Assembly: GCA_018228705.1 (NCBI GenBank)
Contig: CP073694.1
Location: forward strand, 434,001-498,000
DNA from: Dysosmobacter sp. Marseille-Q4140
GTDB lineage: Bacteria; Bacillota; Clostridia; Oscillospirales; Oscillospiraceae
Reading direction: 5' to 3'
Length of the DNA: 64,000 nt
Positions within the stretch are counted from its first letter, which is position 1, and each line of letters starts with the position of its first letter. Shown here one piece after another: positions 15,509 through 24,266 of this stretch. The translations under genes were made by a program, and so were the position numbers. Under the pieces are notes generated by a model. That model was not told the DNA's origin. It did not search any database and saw nothing but the letters and a program-made list of their open reading frames with translations.

Positions 15509-17707
15509 ATGAAAGTCATCAAGCGCAACGGAACAGAGGTCGTGTTTGATATTGAAAAGATCGTGGCCGCCATTACCAAGGCCAACGAGAGCGTCACGGA
15601 GGACGCCCGCATGACCCCCATGCAGATCCGGCGGATCGCAGAGTTCGTGGAACTCAGCTGCCTGAAAATGAACCGCTCTCCCTCCGTGGAGGAGATCCAG
15701 GACCTGGTGGAGTACCAGATCATGGCCCACGGCGCCTACGAGGTGGCCAAGAACTACGTCACCTACCGCTATACCCGCTCCCTGGTCCGCCGCAGCAACA
15801 CCACCGATGAGAAGATCCTCAGCCTCATCGAGTGCTGCAACGAGGAGGCCAAGCAGGAGAACTCCAACAAGAACCCGGTGGTCAACTCCACCCAGCGGGA
15901 CTACATGGCCGGCGAGGTCTCCCGGGACCTGAGCGAGCGGCTGCTGCTGCCGGCGGACATCGTGGAGGCCCACAAGGAGGGCATCATCCACTTCCACGAC
16001 TCCGACTATTACGCCCAGCACATGCACAACTGCGACCTGGTGAACCTGGAGGACATGCTGCAAAACGGCACCGTCATCACCGGGACCCTCATCGAGCGGC
16101 CTCACAGCTTTTCCACCGCCTGCAACATCGCCACCCAGATCATCGCCCAGGTGGCCTCCAACCAGTACGGCGGGCAGTCCATCTCCCTGGCTCATCTGGC
16201 CCCCTTCGTGGATGTGAGCCGTCAGAAGATCCGCAAGGTGGTGGAGCAGGAGATGGCCGCCATCGGCGTGGACCCCGGGGAGGACAAGCTCCGGGAGCTG
16301 GTGGAGTCCCGGCTGCGGGACGAGGTGCGCCGGGGCGTACAGACCATCCAGTACCAGGTGCTGACACTGCTGACCACCAACGGACAGGCCCCCTTCGTCA
16401 CCGTGTTCATGTACCTGGGCGAGGCCAAAAACGACCAGGAGCGAAAGGACCTGGCCCTCATCGTCGAGGAGACCCTGGAGCAGCGCTACCAGGGTGTGAA
16501 GAACGAGGCCGGCGTGTGGATCACCCCCGCCTTCCCCAAGCTCATCTACGTGCTGGAGGAGGACAACATCACCGAGGACGCCCCCTACTGGTATCTCACC
16601 AAACTGGCCGCCAAGTGCACCGCCCGGCGGATGGTGCCCGACTACATCTCCGCCAAGAAGATGCTGGAGCTCAAGGGCGACGTGTACACCTGCATGGGCT
16701 GCCGGTCCTTCCTGACCCCGGACCGCTTCACTGACGCCGGCATCGGCAACATCGCCAACGCCGGCAACTACGAGCCCGGCAAGCACAAGTACTACGGCCG
16801 GTTCAACCAGGGCGTGGTGACCATCAACCTGCCCGACGTGGCCCTCAGCTCCGGCGGGGATATGGACAAATTCTGGTCCATCTTCGACGAGCGGCTGGAG
16901 CTGTGCCACCGGGCGCTGCTGTGCCGCCACGAGCGGCTCAAGGGGACCCTCTCGGACGTTGCCCCCATTTTGTGGCAGTACGGCGCCTGCGCCCGCCTGA
17001 AAAAGGGCGAAACCATCGACGAGCTGCTCTACCACGGCTACTCCACCATCTCCCTGGGTTATGCGGGGCTCTATGAGTGCGTGAAATACATGACCGGCAG
17101 GAGCCACACCGACCCCGAGGCCACGCCCTTTGCCCTCGCCGTCATGGAGCACATGAACGAGGCCTGCCGGAAGTGGAAGGCCGAGAGCGACATTGACTTC
17201 TCCCTTTACGGCACACCGCTGGAGTCCACCACCTACAAGTTCGCCAAGAGCCTCCAGCGCCGCTTCGGCGTGATCGAGGGCATCACCGACAAGAGCTACA
17301 TCACCAACAGCTACCACGTCCACGTCACCGAGGAGATCAACGCCTTCGACAAGCTCAAGTTTGAGGCCCAGTTCCAGCACCTCTCCCCCGGCGGTGCCAT
17401 CAGCTACGTGGAGGTGCCGGATATGCAGAACAACCTGGAGGCTGTGCTGGCGGTGATGCAGTTCATCTACGACAACATCATCTACGCAGAACTCAATACC
17501 AAGAGCGACTACTGCCAGGTGTGCGGCTGGGACGGCGAGATCCGGATCGCGGAGGAAAACGGAAAGCTGGTCTGGAAGTGCCCCAAGTGCGGCAACACGG
17601 ACCAGGACAAGATGAACGTGGCCCGGCGGACCTGCGGCTACATCGGGACCCAGTTCTGGAACCAGGGCCGGACCCAGGAGATCCGGGACCGGGTGCTGCA
17701 CCTTTGA
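15509..17707 (+). CDS. nrdD: Anaerobic ribonucleoside-triphosphate reductase
   Basis: The 732-residue class III reductase makes dNTPs from NTPs without oxygen using a glycyl radical. An N-terminal ATP-cone (KVIKRNGTEVVFDIEKI, residues 1-90) gives allosteric control. Conserved HFHDSDYYAQHMHNCDLVNLEDML lies near 170-195 and MGCRSFL near 396. A C-terminal zinc site uses CQVCG and CPKCG near 670-695. The glycyl-radical loop RTCGYIGTQFWNQGR is near 712-726. The ATG at 15509 follows GGAGGG. The activase gene nrdG follows after a 217-bp structured spacer. Confidence 0.96.
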   Translation: MKVIKRNGTEVVFDIEKIVAAITKANESVTEDARMTPMQIRRIAEFVELSCLKMNRSPSVEEIQDLVEYQIMAHGAYEVAKNYVTYRYTRSLVRRSNTTDEKILSLIECCNEEAKQENSNKNPVVNSTQRDYMAGEVSRDLSERLLLPADIVEAHKEGIIHFHDSDYYAQHMHNCDLVNLEDMLQNGTVITGTLIERPHSFSTACNIATQIIAQVASNQYGGQSISLAHLAPFVDVSRQKIRKVVEQEMAAIGVDPGEDKLRELVESRLRDEVRRGVQTIQYQVLTLLTTNGQAPFVTVFMYLGEAKNDQERKDLALIVEETLEQRYQGVKNEAGVWITPAFPKLIYVLEEDNITEDAPYWYLTKLAAKCTARRMVPDYISAKKMLELKGDVYTCMGCRSFLTPDRFTDAGIGNIANAGNYEPGKHKYYGRFNQGVVTINLPDVALSSGGDMDKFWSIFDERLELCHRALLCRHERLKGTLSDVAPILWQYGACARLKKGETIDELLYHGYSTISLGYAGLYECVKYMTGRSHTDPEATPFALAVMEHMNEACRKWKAESDIDFSLYGTPLESTTYKFAKSLQRRFGVIEGITDKSYITNSYHVHVTEEINAFDKLKFEAQFQHLSPGGAISYVEVPDMQNNLEAVLAVMQFIYDNIIYAELNTKSDYCQVCGWDGEIRIAEENGKLVWKCPKCGNTDQDKMNVARRTCGYIGTQFWNQGRTQEIRDRVLHL

Positions 17708-17708
17708 T

Positions 17709-17883
17709 CGCTCAAAAGGCGCTGCCTTTTGAGCGAGTCAGGCGGTCTGCCGCGCGCACTCGCTGCGCTCACACACTTGCAGACCGAGCGGTGTTTTTCC
17801 CGAGGCGCATGTCCTCGGGAAAAACAAATTTTAAGTGCGGACAGGCAGCGGTGTGCCGTGCAGGCACATGTCCCGCCCGGCAC
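17709..17883. repeat. Array of four hairpins between nrdD and nrdG
   Basis: In order there are CGCTCAAAAGGC-GCT-GCCTTTTGAGCG (12-bp perfect arms, 17709-17735), GGTCTGC...GCAGACC (17744-17785), GTTTTTCCCGAGG-N7-CCTCGGGAAAAAC (13-bp perfect arms, 17793-17825) and GTGCCG...CGGCAC (17853-17883). The third ends in A residues rather than T on the plus strand. They may be partial terminators, RNA-processing sites or a REP-like element setting the nrdD:nrdG ratio. Confidence 0.7.
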
Positions 17884-17924
17884 GGATCCCAACTTGATGA
17901 AGGCGGAAGGAGCGTGAAGCGTAG

Positions 17925-18458
17925 ATGTACTACGGTGAGATCAAAAACTGCGATATCGCCAACGGCGAGGGCGTCCGGGTGACACTGTTCGTCTCCGGGT
18001 GTACCAACCGCTGCAAAAACTGCTTCCAGCCCCAGACCTGGGACTTCTGCTACGGACAGCCCTTCACGGCGGAGACAGAGGCACGTTTGCTGGATCTGCT
18101 CTCCCCCGGCTACATCAGCGGCTTGACGCTGCTGGGGGGCGAGCCCTTCGAGCCGGAGAACCAGCGGGCACTGGTCCCTTTCCTTCGGCGGGTCCGGGCG
18201 GCCTATCCGGCCAAAACCATCTGGGGGTTCAGCGGCTTCACCTACGAGGAACTGACCACAGAGGGGACGCACCCCCGCTGCGAGGTGACGGATGAGATGC
18301 TCTCCCTTCTGGATGTGCTGGTGGACGGCCGGTTCGTGGAGGAACTGAAGGACATCTCCCTGCGGTTTCGGGGCAGCTCCAACCAGCGCCTTCTTGATCT
18401 GAACGCCACCCGGGCGTCCGGGACCCTGCAATTTCTGCCAGACCGGGAACAAGGATAA
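17925..18458 (+). CDS. nrdG: Anaerobic ribonucleotide reductase activating protein
   Basis: The 177-residue radical-SAM activase generates the glycyl radical on NrdD. The [4Fe-4S] cysteines are in SGCTNRCKNCF near residues 25-35 (CxxxCxxC). TLLGGEPFEPENQ near 68 is the GGEP-type SAM-binding motif. The protein ends with the short C-terminal half typical of NrdG. A GAAGGAG site lies about 12 nt before the ATG at 17925, a rather long spacing. Confidence 0.93.
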   Translation: MYYGEIKNCDIANGEGVRVTLFVSGCTNRCKNCFQPQTWDFCYGQPFTAETEARLLDLLSPGYISGLTLLGGEPFEPENQRALVPFLRRVRAAYPAKTIWGFSGFTYEELTTEGTHPRCEVTDEMLSLLDVLVDGRFVEELKDISLRFRGSSNQRLLDLNATRASGTLQFLPDREQG

Positions 18459-18463
18459 AAAAA

Positions 18464-18502
18464 CGGCCCGTGGACCTCTCGGTCCACGGGCTGCTTTTCT
18501 TT
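18464..18502 (+). terminator. Rho-independent terminator
   Basis: GCCCGTGGACC pairs with GGTCCACGGGC around a TCTC loop and is followed by TGCTTTTCTTT. It ends the nrdD-nrdG unit; the convergent cupin gene lies beyond. Confidence 0.85.
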
Positions 18503-18535
18503 GATGTCACAGTGATCCGCCATGCTGCGGAGGCC

Positions 18536-19291
18536 TCAGTCCAGTTTGCCGTACACTCCGTCGGAAACCGCTTCCAGCCACTCGTTGGAGCAGTCCTCGC
18601 CGGGCACCTCCAGGGCCAGGTGAGAGAACCAGCTGTCGGCCGCGGCGCCGTGCCAGTGCTTCACCTCCGGCGGGATATTGACCACGTCTCCCGGGCGCAG
18701 CGCCCGGGCCTCCTTGCCCCACTCCTGATACCAGCCCCGGCCGGCCACGCACAAAAGGATCTGACCACCGCCCTTGCGGGCGTGGTGGATGTGCCAGTTG
18801 TTGCGGCAGCCCGGCTCAAAGGTCACATTATAAGCCCCCACCTGGCTGGTGGAGAGAGGCTGCAGATAGCTCCGTCCCACAAAATACCGGGCAAAGCCGT
18901 CGTTGGGCTCCCCGATGGGGAAGACCATCTCCCGCTGGTGCTGCGCCCTGCCATCGATGCCAGCGTCCTCGTCGGCCCAGACCTCCTTGGCCATACGGAA
19001 GGCCGCCCAGGCCTTGGGCCACCCTGCGTAGAAGGCCGCGTGGGTCAGGATCTCCGCGATCTCCTGCCGGGTAATGCCGTTTTTCCGAGCGGTGGCCAGG
19101 TGGTACTGGAAGGAGCTGTCCACCAGCCCCTGGGCCATGAGGGCCACCACCGTGACCAAGGACCGGTCCCGGAGGGAGAGCTGCGCCTCCCGGCTCCAGA
19201 CCTCCCCGAAGAGCACATCGTCATTGAGCTGAGCGAACTTGGGGGCGAACTCCCCCAGAGCATCCCTGCCCGCCGTCTGTTTTACTGCCAT
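18536..19291 (-). CDS. Carboxymuconolactone decarboxylase-like / cupin fusion protein
   Basis: The 251-residue protein joins two domains. Residues 1-105 are an AhpD/CMD-like domain (LRDRSLVTVVALMAQG, YHLATARKNGITRQEIAEIL) that keeps the helical fold but lacks a CxxC pair. Residues 130-245 are a cupin (NNWHIHHARKGGGQILLCV, then LRPGDVVNIPPEVKHWHGA) with His residues to bind a metal. Such fusions are often labelled gamma-carboxymuconolactone decarboxylase; a real substrate is not known. It is the last gene of the minus-strand operon that begins at 22168. Confidence 0.86.
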   Translation of the reverse strand: MAVKQTAGRDALGEFAPKFAQLNDDVLFGEVWSREAQLSLRDRSLVTVVALMAQGLVDSSFQYHLATARKNGITRQEIAEILTHAAFYAGWPKAWAAFRMAKEVWADEDAGIDGRAQHQREMVFPIGEPNDGFARYFVGRSYLQPLSTSQVGAYNVTFEPGCRNNWHIHHARKGGGQILLCVAGRGWYQEWGKEARALRPGDVVNIPPEVKHWHGAAADSWFSHLALEVPGEDCSNEWLEAVSDGVYGKLD

Positions 19292-19305
19292 ATGGAAATT
19301 ACCTC

Positions 19306-20034
19306 CTATTCAAGGGAAAACGTAACGGCAACCGTCCCCTCCCCCAGCCTTTCCTGCAGGTCGGAGGGATCGTTGATCCTGGCCAGTCTGGTGAAGTTCC
19401 AGGTGTTGGTGCCGTAATAAATGGTGACCTGATCGCCCTGGTAGAGGATCACATCGCCAGGCTCCGTTGTGATCCGTGCATCGTTCCGCTCCAGTGTCGT
19501 CCCCAGAGGGCCCACCTTCTCAAATCCGCCGTAGTCCTCCATCTCCACGGTCAGCGGTCCCTGGGCAAGGAGTTCTCTGAAAGCCGCAGCGGAACTGTTG
19601 TCTGCAAAGGCGGCAAGCAGCTCATGGCTGCCAACAGTGATCTTCAAAGCGCGCTCCGTCTGACCGTTTTTCGTCCCCTCCGGTTCCGCGTTTCCGGACA
19701 GGTCCTCCGACAGGGAGGGCGCTGTCTCGCCGGGAGCGGACGGGACAGCCTGCTCCGGACCGCTGTCCTCCCCTCCATCTGACGCAGCTGATCCGCCGGC
19801 GGCTTGTCCCGCAGGTTCCGCCGTCACCGGCAGTTCCTTTTGCCCCGGCTCCGCCTCCGATGCCTCCAGTCCGGAGGGCGCTTCCTCCTCTTCCAAGGTC
19901 TGGACATCCTGCTCAGAGGGGTTGTAGTCCTGTTCCAGCGGGATCTCCTGCGGCGGCGCGCCGTCTTCGGTCCGTCCGCCACCGCAGGCGCTGAGGCACA
20001 TGAGCGCAAGGAATACGAAAAAAATTCTGGCCAT
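19306..20034 (-). CDS. Lipoprotein with C-terminal cyclophilin-like domain
   Basis: The 242-residue preprotein has a lipobox signal (FFVFLALMCLSACGGG, lipidated Cys near residue 17). A long disordered Glu/Pro/Ser/Ala-rich linker runs to about 130, and a C-terminal cyclophilin_like_2 domain follows (LKITVGSHELLAAFADNSSAAAF, then GDVILYQGDQVTIYYGTNTWNFTRL). That domain resembles cyclophilins but their isomerase residues are not evident. It is probably a surface-exposed ligand-binding protein. AAGGAG precedes the ATG at 20034. It is operonic with the hydrolase upstream and the cupin gene downstream. Confidence 0.77.
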   Translation of the reverse strand: MARIFFVFLALMCLSACGGGRTEDGAPPQEIPLEQDYNPSEQDVQTLEEEEAPSGLEASEAEPGQKELPVTAEPAGQAAGGSAASDGGEDSGPEQAVPSAPGETAPSLSEDLSGNAEPEGTKNGQTERALKITVGSHELLAAFADNSSAAAFRELLAQGPLTVEMEDYGGFEKVGPLGTTLERNDARITTEPGDVILYQGDQVTIYYGTNTWNFTRLARINDPSDLQERLGEGTVAVTFSLE

Positions 20035-20057
20035 GCAATTCTCCTTCCGCGGGACAT

Positions 20058-21032
20058 TCACTTCAGGTGAGTTTGGAAAAATTCCCAGATCTTGTCAAAT
20101 GGGATGATATCCTTCCGGTCGTAGAGGTCGGTGTGGACCGCACCGGGGATGATCAGCAGTTCCTTGTTTCCGGCGTAGGGGCTGTCCTTGACCATATCAG
20201 CGTAGGCGTCCCGGCTGAAATAGCAGGAGTGGGCCTTCTCCCCGTGGATCATCAGTACGGCGCTGCGGATCTCATCGCTATATTGTAAAATTGGCATATT
20301 CAGGAACGACAGGGCCGACGTCACATTCCAGCCGTCGTTGGAGTTGAGCGACCGTTCCGTGTAGCCTCGCTCCGTCTTGTAGTAGTCATAGTAGTCCTTC
20401 ACGAAGAAGGGGGCGTCCTCCGGCAGCGGGTCCGCCACGCCGCCGGAGCGGGCATAAGTGCCGCTCTTGTAGTCCGCCGTCCGCTGAGCCCCAAGAGCCT
20501 TCTTCGTCTCATAGCGGGCATCGGCGCTGTCGGCGGCATCGAAGTATCCTCTGGCATTCACCCGGGTCATGTCGTACATAGTGGAAGTGACGGTGGCCTT
20601 GATGCGGGTGTCCATGGCGGCGGCGTTCAGGGCCATGCCGCCCCATCCGCAGATCCCCAGGATACCCACCCGCTCCGGGTCCGCAAAGTCCCGGGTGGAG
20701 AGGAAGTCCACCGCAGCGGAGAAGTCCTCCGTGTTGATGTCGGGGGAGGCCACATTCCGCACCGGACCGCCGCTCTCCCCGGTGAAGGAGGGGTCGAAGG
20801 CCAATGCGGCAAAGCCCCGGGAGGCAAGCTCCTCGGCGTACAGGCCGGAGCACTGCTCCTTCACGGCGCCGAAGGGACCGCAGACCGCCACGGCGGCCAG
20901 CGTTCCAGACGCGTCCCTGGGCAGGTACAGGTCGCCCACCAGCTCAATGCCATAGCGGTTGTGGAAACGCACCTTCTCCCGGGTCACGGTGTCCCGCAGC
21001 GGGAAGGAATAGCCGTTGTATCTCGCTTTCAA
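20058..21032 (-). CDS. Alpha/beta hydrolase (YcjY/dienelactone-hydrolase-like) with Cys at the nucleophile site
   Basis: The 324-residue protein has the alpha/beta-hydrolase fold: AVAVCGPFGAVKEQ near residue 48, the nucleophile elbow GICGWGG near 147 (Cys in place of Ser), and a late HTDLYD histidine near 303. A Cys nucleophile recalls dienelactone hydrolases. The start is a TTG at 21032, placed 7 nt after AAGGAGG. The substrate is unknown. In the same operon as the iron-sulfur-type flavoprotein and the acetyltransferase. Confidence 0.8.
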   Translation of the reverse strand: MKARYNGYSFPLRDTVTREKVRFHNRYGIELVGDLYLPRDASGTLAAVAVCGPFGAVKEQCSGLYAEELASRGFAALAFDPSFTGESGGPVRNVASPDINTEDFSAAVDFLSTRDFADPERVGILGICGWGGMALNAAAMDTRIKATVTSTMYDMTRVNARGYFDAADSADARYETKKALGAQRTADYKSGTYARSGGVADPLPEDAPFFVKDYYDYYKTERGYTERSLNSNDGWNVTSALSFLNMPILQYSDEIRSAVLMIHGEKAHSCYFSRDAYADMVKDSPYAGNKELLIIPGAVHTDLYDRKDIIPFDKIWEFFQTHLK

Positions 21033-21050
21033 ATCTGTTCCTCCTTATGA

Positions 21051-21590
21051 TCAAACGCTCTTCCCCATTTCATAGGCCTTTTTCAGCGCAGGGCGGCCCT
21101 GGATCTGCCCCACGGAGGTCACGCCGCCGGCAAAAGCCGTTCCGGCCAGACGCGCCTTTTCAAAACAGTCGATCCACCCCATGAGGCCGGTGACCGTCCC
21201 GTCCACAGTGTGTTCATTCTCTTCCGCGGCGGCAGCCAGAAGGTAAATATCACGGAACCGGTAATCGGCGGAAAACAGCGGGTTGGAGCGGTCCAGCATG
21301 GTTTTCATCTGGCCGCACATGCCGTAATAGTAGACGGGAGTTGCAAAAGCAATCACGTCGGCTGTCTTCATCTCTTGAACCACCGACTCCGCGTCGTCGC
21401 GGATGATACAGCGCTGGGTCTTTACACAGGTCAGGCATCCTTTGCAAAAACCGATGGTCTTGTCAGCCAAGAATATCTTTTCCACTTGATTCCCGGCCTC
21501 CCGGGCTCCGCGGGCGAATTCGTCCGCCAAGGTGTCCGAGTTGCCGCCCTTTCGCGGGCTGGTGGAAATCACCAAAACCTTCTTGCTCAT
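21051..21590 (-). CDS. NADPH-dependent FMN reductase / iron-sulfur flavoprotein-like
   Basis: The 179-residue flavodoxin-fold protein has [19 protein letters not shown] for FMN phosphate, then [13 protein letters not shown] near residues 49-61, a compact Cys cluster that in the Isf family binds [4Fe-4S]. [18 protein letters not shown] near 84 closes the flavin site. It probably reduces quinones or other acceptors. Its start overlaps the acetyltransferase stop by 4 bp, so the two are translated together. Confidence 0.86.
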   Translation of the reverse strand: MSKKVLVISTSPRKGGNSDTLADEFARGAREAGNQVEKIFLADKTIGFCKGCLTCVKTQRCIIRDDAESVVQEMKTADVIAFATPVYYYGMCGQMKTMLDRSNPLFSADYRFRDIYLLAAAAEENEHTVDGTVTGLMGWIDCFEKARLAGTAFAGGVTSVGQIQGRPALKKAYEMGKSV

Positions 21591-22168
21591 TGCAGATCCT
21601 CCTCAGATAGATGTTTTATGACTTTCGCGGGCACGCCGCCCACGACGGTATTCTCCGGGACATCCCTGTTCACCACTGCGCCAGCCGCCACGATGGCGCC
21701 GTCACCGATGGTCACGCCGGGCAGGACAGTCGCATTGGCCCCGATCCACACGTTCTTCCCGATATGGATGGGCGCGGGCAGCATGGTGCTGCGGTCACAG
21801 GGGGATTTGGCGTGATTCAATGTGGCCAGCACCACGTTGTGGCCGATCAGGACACCGTCCCCGATGAAGATGCCGCCCTGGTCTTGAAATTTACATCCCA
21901 TGTTGATGAATACGTTTTTCCCCACATGGATGTTCTTCCCGCAGTCCGTGTAAAAGGGCGGAAACAAGCCGAAGCTCTCGTCCACCGGCCGGCCCGTCAG
22001 CCGGGAAAAAAGCGCCCGCAGTTCCTGCGGCTCATGATAGCTGCCGTTGATCTGCGCTGTGATCTTCAGTGCCTCCTGACTGACGCCATGCATAAACAGG
22101 TGGGTTTCACTGCCGCCCCCGACCGGCCGCCCGCTGTCCAAATGTTTCAAGAATCCTTCCAAATCCAT
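21587..22168 (-). CDS. Sugar O-acetyltransferase (maltose/galactoside acetyltransferase family)
   Basis: The 193-residue protein is a left-handed beta-helix hexapeptide-repeat acetyltransferase: an N-terminal mac-type helical region, then [32 protein letters not shown] (catalytic His), [19 protein letters not shown] and VVAAGAVV-type turns. It uses acetyl-CoA to acetylate a sugar or similar hydroxyl. It is the first gene of a five-gene minus-strand operon and divergent from the LysR gene. Confidence 0.88.
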   Translation of the reverse strand: MDLEGFLKHLDSGRPVGGGSETHLFMHGVSQEALKITAQINGSYHEPQELRALFSRLTGRPVDESFGLFPPFYTDCGKNIHVGKNVFINMGCKFQDQGGIFIGDGVLIGHNVVLATLNHAKSPCDRSTMLPAPIHIGKNVWIGANATVLPGVTIGDGAIVAAGAVVNRDVPENTVVGGVPAKVIKHLSEEDLQ

Positions 22169-22199
22169 TCTTTACTCTCACTTTCATATTGGTAATCTT

Positions 22200-22228
22200 A
22201 TTTTAGCACCCCCCGCGTACAATAACAA
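22200..22228 (-). promoter_or_regulatory. Promoter of the minus-strand five-gene operon
   Basis: On the minus strand TTGTTA (22228-22223) and TAAAAT (22205-22200) are 17 bp apart, about 32 bp upstream of the acetyltransferase start. It shares the intergenic space with the LysR promoter, the usual setting for LysR control of a divergent operon. Confidence 0.5.
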
Positions 22229-22255
22229 ATGCCTATAATGAATTTCAAATCATGC

Positions 22256-22285
22256 TTGCTGTCTATATTTATTGTCCGCTATAAT
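22256..22285 (+). promoter_or_regulatory. Promoter of the LysR gene
   Basis: TTGCTG (22256-22261) and a perfect TATAAT (22280-22285) are 18 bp apart, upstream of the LysR start at 22307. The two divergent promoters leave about 27 bp between their -35 boxes, room for a LysR site. Confidence 0.55.
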
Positions 22286-22306
22286 AGAGGACAACGGGAG
22301 GTAATC

Positions 22307-23206
22307 ATGATGGAATTGAGAGTCTTGCAATATTTTCTCGCCGTGGCGAAAGAACAGAATATCTCAGCGGCGGCTCACTCTTTGCACCTGACACAGCCCA
22401 CCCTCTCCCGCCAGCTCCGGGAGCTGGAAGAGGAATTGGGCAAGCAGCTGATGATCCGGGGCAGCCGGAAGATCACGCTGACAGAGGAGGGAATGCTGCT
22501 GCGAAAGCGGGCGGAGGAGATCCTGGACCTGGTGGGACGGACCGAGAACGAGATCACCCAGTCCAACAAAACGGTAAGCGGCGATATCTATATCGGAACC
22601 GGCGAGACCGACGGAGTCCGGGAAATCGCCAAAGCCTCTTTTCAGCTTCAATCGCTCCATCCAGGCGTTGTCTTTCATATCGTCAGCGGTGACGCCGTGG
22701 ACGTGTGCGAGCGTCTGGATAAAGGCCTGCTGGACTTCGGAATCCTTCTGGGGGACTTCGACAAAAGCAAGTATCTCTATATGGAACTGCCCATGAAGGA
22801 TACCTGGGGCGTATTGATGCAGCGCAGCAGTCCTCTGGCGGAGAAGGCGGCTGTCTCCCCCGCTGATCTGTGGGACAAGCCCCTGATCCTCTCCCGGCAG
22901 ATCGACAACAAGAGCGAGCTGTACCGCTGGCTCCGGAGGGAACCGGCGCAGCTTCACACCGTAGCCACCTATAATCTGATCTACAATGCCTCCTTGATGG
23001 TGGACGAGGGAATGGGCTACGCCTTTACGCTGGACAAGCTGGTGAACACCTCGGGAAGCGGCCTGTGCTTTCGCCCGCTGAAACCCAGGCTGGAACTTGG
23101 GATGTATCTGGTGTGGAAGCGATCGCAGCGCTTTTCCAGAGCAATGGAGCTGTTCCTGGATCAGCTTCAGGAAAATCTGTATGCGTCCGGTATATCGGGA
23201 GAATGA
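22307..23206 (+). CDS. LysR-family transcriptional regulator
   Basis: The 299-residue protein has an N-terminal winged HTH (ELRVLQYFLAVAKEQNISAAA, TQPTLSRQLRELEEELGKQL) and a periplasmic-binding-like effector domain from about residue 90 (SGDIYIGTGETDGVREIAKA). GGGAGG precedes the tandem ATGs at 22307. By position it should regulate the divergent acetyltransferase-flavoprotein-hydrolase-lipoprotein-cupin operon. The effector is not known. Confidence 0.93.
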   Translation: MMELRVLQYFLAVAKEQNISAAAHSLHLTQPTLSRQLRELEEELGKQLMIRGSRKITLTEEGMLLRKRAEEILDLVGRTENEITQSNKTVSGDIYIGTGETDGVREIAKASFQLQSLHPGVVFHIVSGDAVDVCERLDKGLLDFGILLGDFDKSKYLYMELPMKDTWGVLMQRSSPLAEKAAVSPADLWDKPLILSRQIDNKSELYRWLRREPAQLHTVATYNLIYNASLMVDEGMGYAFTLDKLVNTSGSGLCFRPLKPRLELGMYLVWKRSQRFSRAMELFLDQLQENLYASGISGE

Positions 23207-23420
23207 CCCCGCCGTGCCGGAAAGGGCGCTCCAACGGCAATCCATATGCCGGGTCTGGCCGGCCCTTTCAGATCTCCCTATTTGGGATCTTGACCGGACC
23301 GGGCGCCTTGCAGCCGGACCGACACCACCCCCGCGAGTATGCGGCAGAAGCTCCTGCGGTCAGCCCCGTCCAGATGCAGCAGGATGGATTGGCAGGCGGC
23401 AGAGATCGCGGGAGTTCATG

Positions 23421-23470
23421 AAACGGGGCTGACACTGCCAAGCAGCGTCAGCCCCGTTTGGTTGTTTTTC
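23421..23470 (+). terminator. Terminator hairpin downstream of LysR
   Basis: AAACGGGGCTGAC (23421-23433) pairs with GTCAGCCCCGTTT (23447-23459) with an inner CTGC/GCAG pair, followed by GGTTGTTTTT. It is far from the LysR stop (215 bp). Closer dyads are AAAGGGC/GCCCTTT at 23221-23268 and AGATC/GATCT near 23270. No gene is visible between 23207 and 23488. Confidence 0.65.
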
Positions 23471-23488
23471 TTTTTCCGCTCCGGCCTA

Positions 23489-24151
23489 TCAGCACTCCTG
23501 CCTCATGGCAAAATAGCCGATCAGCACCGTCCAGACATAGGCGCAGGTCTTGGGAATCATCAGCATCCCGATCATGGGCACACTGTCCGCCCACAGCACC
23601 ACCGGGATATAAAAGCCAAAGCTCAAGACGATGGTCAGCCACATCCAGCGAAATGCCCGATCCCCGTGCGCTCTGGCGCTGCGGTAAAACAGCACAATCA
23701 CCACAAGCCCCAGCAGGGCGAAGGGGATGTTGCGCCAGATGCCCCAGGAGAGCGGCGCGTCGGCGCTGAGCCACTGATTCTGCGGCATCATGCACAGCGC
23801 CACCCGCACTCCGGCCAGGACATACACCGCAGCGGTCAGTCCGCTCCGCCCCTTGATCCGGTATCGCTGGCGCCACACATAGTACAGCAGCACATAAAAA
23901 ACCGTCATGGTGACAGAGGTGATCCACTTTCCCAAGCCCAAGGCGGCGGTGTAATCAGCAAGGCCGGAGGTGCACAGCGCCACCGCCCGGGGAACCAGGT
24001 GGAACGCATCGCCCAGTCCCAATACCACCGCCATGAGCCCGAACAAGCGGAACTGGCGGTTTCCCCTGCAGTTCCGGAGCATCACAATTCCGACGGCAAT
24101 GACCGTGGTCAGATAAACAGCATCAAAGGTCGTCTCCATCATAGCCTGCAT
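23489..24151 (-). CDS. Integral membrane protein, unknown function
   Basis: The 220-residue protein has about six to seven membrane segments, with conserved-looking LFGLMAVVLGLGDAFHLVPR near residue 37 and WLTIVLSFGFYIPVVLWAD near 172. I do not recognise a family with a known role. AAAGGAG precedes the ATG at 24151. It lies downstream of a TetR gene on the same strand (114 bp), so it is a likely repression target. Confidence 0.7.
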   Translation of the reverse strand: MQAMMETTFDAVYLTTVIAVGIVMLRNCRGNRQFRLFGLMAVVLGLGDAFHLVPRAVALCTSGLADYTAALGLGKWITSVTMTVFYVLLYYVWRQRYRIKGRSGLTAAVYVLAGVRVALCMMPQNQWLSADAPLSWGIWRNIPFALLGLVVIVLFYRSARAHGDRAFRWMWLTIVLSFGFYIPVVLWADSVPMIGMLMIPKTCAYVWTVLIGYFAMRQEC

Positions 24152-24240
24152 AGTCTGCTCTCCTTTTTCAATCTTGCTTCCGGCGGCCGCGGCTTGCACG
24201 GCCGCCCCCGCAATAAACGCCGTTCAGTTTCCCGGGCAGC

Positions 24241-24266
24241 AAATTCCCGCCACCGTGCGGGAATTT
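24241..24266. repeat. Perfect 10-bp inverted repeat at the TetR stop codon
   Basis: AAATTCCCGC-N6-GCGGGAATTT overlaps the last base of the TetR stop codon. It may be a weak terminator or attenuator before the downstream membrane gene; the T-tract on the minus strand is short. Confidence 0.45.

Noticed and set aside
15398..17701. A 767-codon minus-strand frame opposite nrdD
   Set aside because: NrdD is unmistakable on the plus strand; the antisense frame is rich in Leu/Val/Gly/His without any domain.
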